From: Eubacteriales bacterium | GTDB lineage: Bacteria > Bacillota > Clostridia > JAQUNY01 | Assembly (NCBI GenBank): GCA_028717405.1 | Contig: JAQUNY010000069.1 | Location: 1-7,863, forward strand | Length of the DNA stretch: 7,863 nucleotides | Direction: 5' to 3' | In this document: positions 6,599 to 7,863 of the stretch, one piece after another | Layout: every line of letters starts with the position of its first letter | Numbering within the stretch: the stretch's first letter is position 1 | Position numbers and translations under genes: made by a program | Notes under the pieces: model-generated | What the model saw: only the letters and a program-made list of their open reading frames with translations | Databases searched by the model: none | Told to the model about the DNA's origin: nothing

Positions 6599-7863
6599 GG
6601 CTTATTTAAAAATTATCAAAAAAAACATACCGGTGCTTATGATATATCTTCTGATATGCATAATACTGACAATCATGATGACTGTTTTTAACAGAGATAC
6701 GGCAAGCGAAGGTTTTCAGAGCACAAAGATCAGGATGGCGCTGATAGTTGAAAGCGTGAATGAAAGCCCTGGAGATCTTGAAGGGGACATAAACGGGGAC
6801 AGCGTTCGTGAGGCGGGTGCAAGCGCCGGTGCTGCCGGACAAGACATAGCAGAAGGCCTGAGAGAATACCTGGGGAACTATGCAGTAATGGTGGAATTGC
6901 CTGACGACAGGGCAAAAATAAAGGACGCCCTTTTTTACAGGGATGTGTCTTATGTGTTAAGGATCCCCGCCGACTTTGATGAAAAGTTTACCGGAGCTAT
7001 TGAGGACTACAGGCAAGCTGAAAATTCAGAAGGGACATTATCCGGAATAAAGGAAATTATTTCGCTTGAAAGAACAGTGGCTGCGGCTGATTCTGCGGCT
7101 GCGGTGTACGCTGATATGCTGACAAACAGGTATCTTGATATGGTCAGGTTATATCTTGTGGGAACTGAATGGCTAACCATTGCGGACGCAGTCGCTTTGG
7201 CTGCAAAGGCACTTTCCATAAGTACCCCGGTCGAAATGGAAGTCCCGCCGGATCCCAAGCCCGGCAACAGCTATAATATTGCATATTTCTTCAATTATCT
7301 TGCGTATGCTCTTTTTTCAATACTGATACTGGGCGTGACTACCTGTATGTTTGCTTTTAATAATATCGACATTAAAAGAAGAAATATGTGTTCGCCGCTG
7401 CCTTTGCGGCAGATGTATCTGCAGATGGCTGGAGGCAATCTGGTTTTTGCCGTTTTGAGCTGGGCGGTTATGATCCTGGCAGGCCTTGCGATATTCGGGA
7501 AGCAGATACTGTCGCAAAGGGGAATGCTGTTATGCGTTAATTCATTCATATTTATGACGGCAGGCCTCAGCATAAGTTACCTTATAAGCGGCTTGCTGAA
7601 AAGCAGAAATGCCCAGGGGGCTGTGGCAAATGTTGTGACGCTGGGCACCTGTTTTATTGCCGGAGTATTTGTACCGCAGGAATTTCTTGGAGACTTCGTT
7701 TTAACTATTGCAAGATTCACCCCGACATACTGGTATGTGAGAGCTAACAATCTTATTGTCGATATTTCTGATTTTTCCGGAAGCAGCACTGGTGTCATCA
7801 TTTCCTGTATGCTTATACAAGCCGGATTTGCCGCAGGCATTTTACTGCTTTCACTTTTTATTG
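6585..7863 (+). CDS. ABC-2 type transporter permease (second of a pair), cut by the right edge
   Basis: From ATG 6585 the frame stays open to the end of the window: 426 codons of a gene whose stop lies beyond it. The start overlaps the first permease by 14 nt and is served by AGGAGG at 6572-6577. The protein has one N-terminal helix (about 15-33, IPVLMIYLLICIILTIMM) and an extracytoplasmic domain (about 34-228). Helices follow near 232-255 (YFFNYLAYALFSILILG), 285-305, 320-338 and 345-362, and a further one begins at the edge. A Gly/Asp/Ala-rich stretch (about 60-88) sits in the outer domain at a place like the insert of the first permease. Before the third helix is FNNIDIKRRNMCSPL, and TPTYWYVRANN is the typical motif before the last helix of ABC-2 permeases. 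The two permeases are diverged, so a heterodimeric channel is likely. What is exported is not known. Confidence 0.87.
   Translation, partial: MQLFKAYLKIIKKNIPVLMIYLLICIILTIMMTVFNRDTASEGFQSTKIRMALIVESVNESPGDLEGDINGDSVREAGASAGAAGQDIAEGLREYLGNYAVMVELPDDRAKIKDALFYRDVSYVLRIPADFDEKFTGAIEDYRQAENSEGTLSGIKEIISLERTVAAADSAAAVYADMLTNRYLDMVRLYLVGTEWLTIADAVALAAKALSISTPVEMEVPPDPKPGNSYNIAYFFNYLAYALFSILILGVTTCMFAFNNIDIKRRNMCSPLPLRQMYLQMAGGNLVFAVLSWAVMILAGLAIFGKQILSQRGMLLCVNSFIFMTAGLSISYLISGLLKSRNAQGAVANVVTLGTCFIAGVFVPQEFLGDFVLTIARFTPTYWYVRANNLIVDISDFSGSSTGVIISCMLIQAGFAAGILLLSLFI

Overview
The window looks like low-to-moderate GC Firmicutes DNA, most likely clostridial. The reasons are purine-rich Shine-Dalgarno sites (AAGGGA, AGGAGG), the style of the ABC exporter genes, and a PurF homologue that keeps what look like the four cysteines of the Bacillus-type iron-sulfur enzyme. 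This is inferred from sequence style and no species is recognised. No rRNA, tRNA, CRISPR array or complete insertion sequence is visible.

Layout. Positions 1-478 (minus strand) hold the first 159 codons of a DUF4338/DruA-like protein cut by the left edge. Positions 479-1095 are a roughly 600-bp non-coding stretch. It holds a cluster of competing hairpins (about 714-815), a weak candidate promoter (about 907-935), three head-to-tail copies of a 10-bp repeat (981-1010) running into a palindrome (1005-1019), and a small pentamer repeat (1036-1053). From 1096 to the right edge, five plus-strand genes follow in what looks like one operon: a membrane protein fused to a spermidine-synthase-like domain (1096-2835), a PurF-like phosphoribosyltransferase (2851-4257), an ABC ATPase (4301-5242), and two ABC-2 permeases (5363-6598 and 6585 to beyond 7863). 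The second permease overlaps the first by 14 nt and runs off the window. Between the ATPase and the first permease is a 104-bp degenerate array of 8-bp units with consensus GATCARGA.

How the genes may work together. The PurF homologue has an intact PRPP-binding motif and iron-sulfur cysteines, but its glutaminase half has lost the nucleophilic Cys (MGGIFG instead of MCGIFG) and the usual Arg-containing glutamine-binding motif. It is therefore unlikely to make phosphoribosylamine from glutamine, and may join PRPP to ammonia or another amine. Next to a membrane-anchored aminopropyltransferase-like enzyme and a DrrAB-like exporter, it suggests a small pathway that builds and exports a ribosylated or polyamine-like metabolite. 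The gene families and missing residues are seen in the sequence; the pathway is inference.
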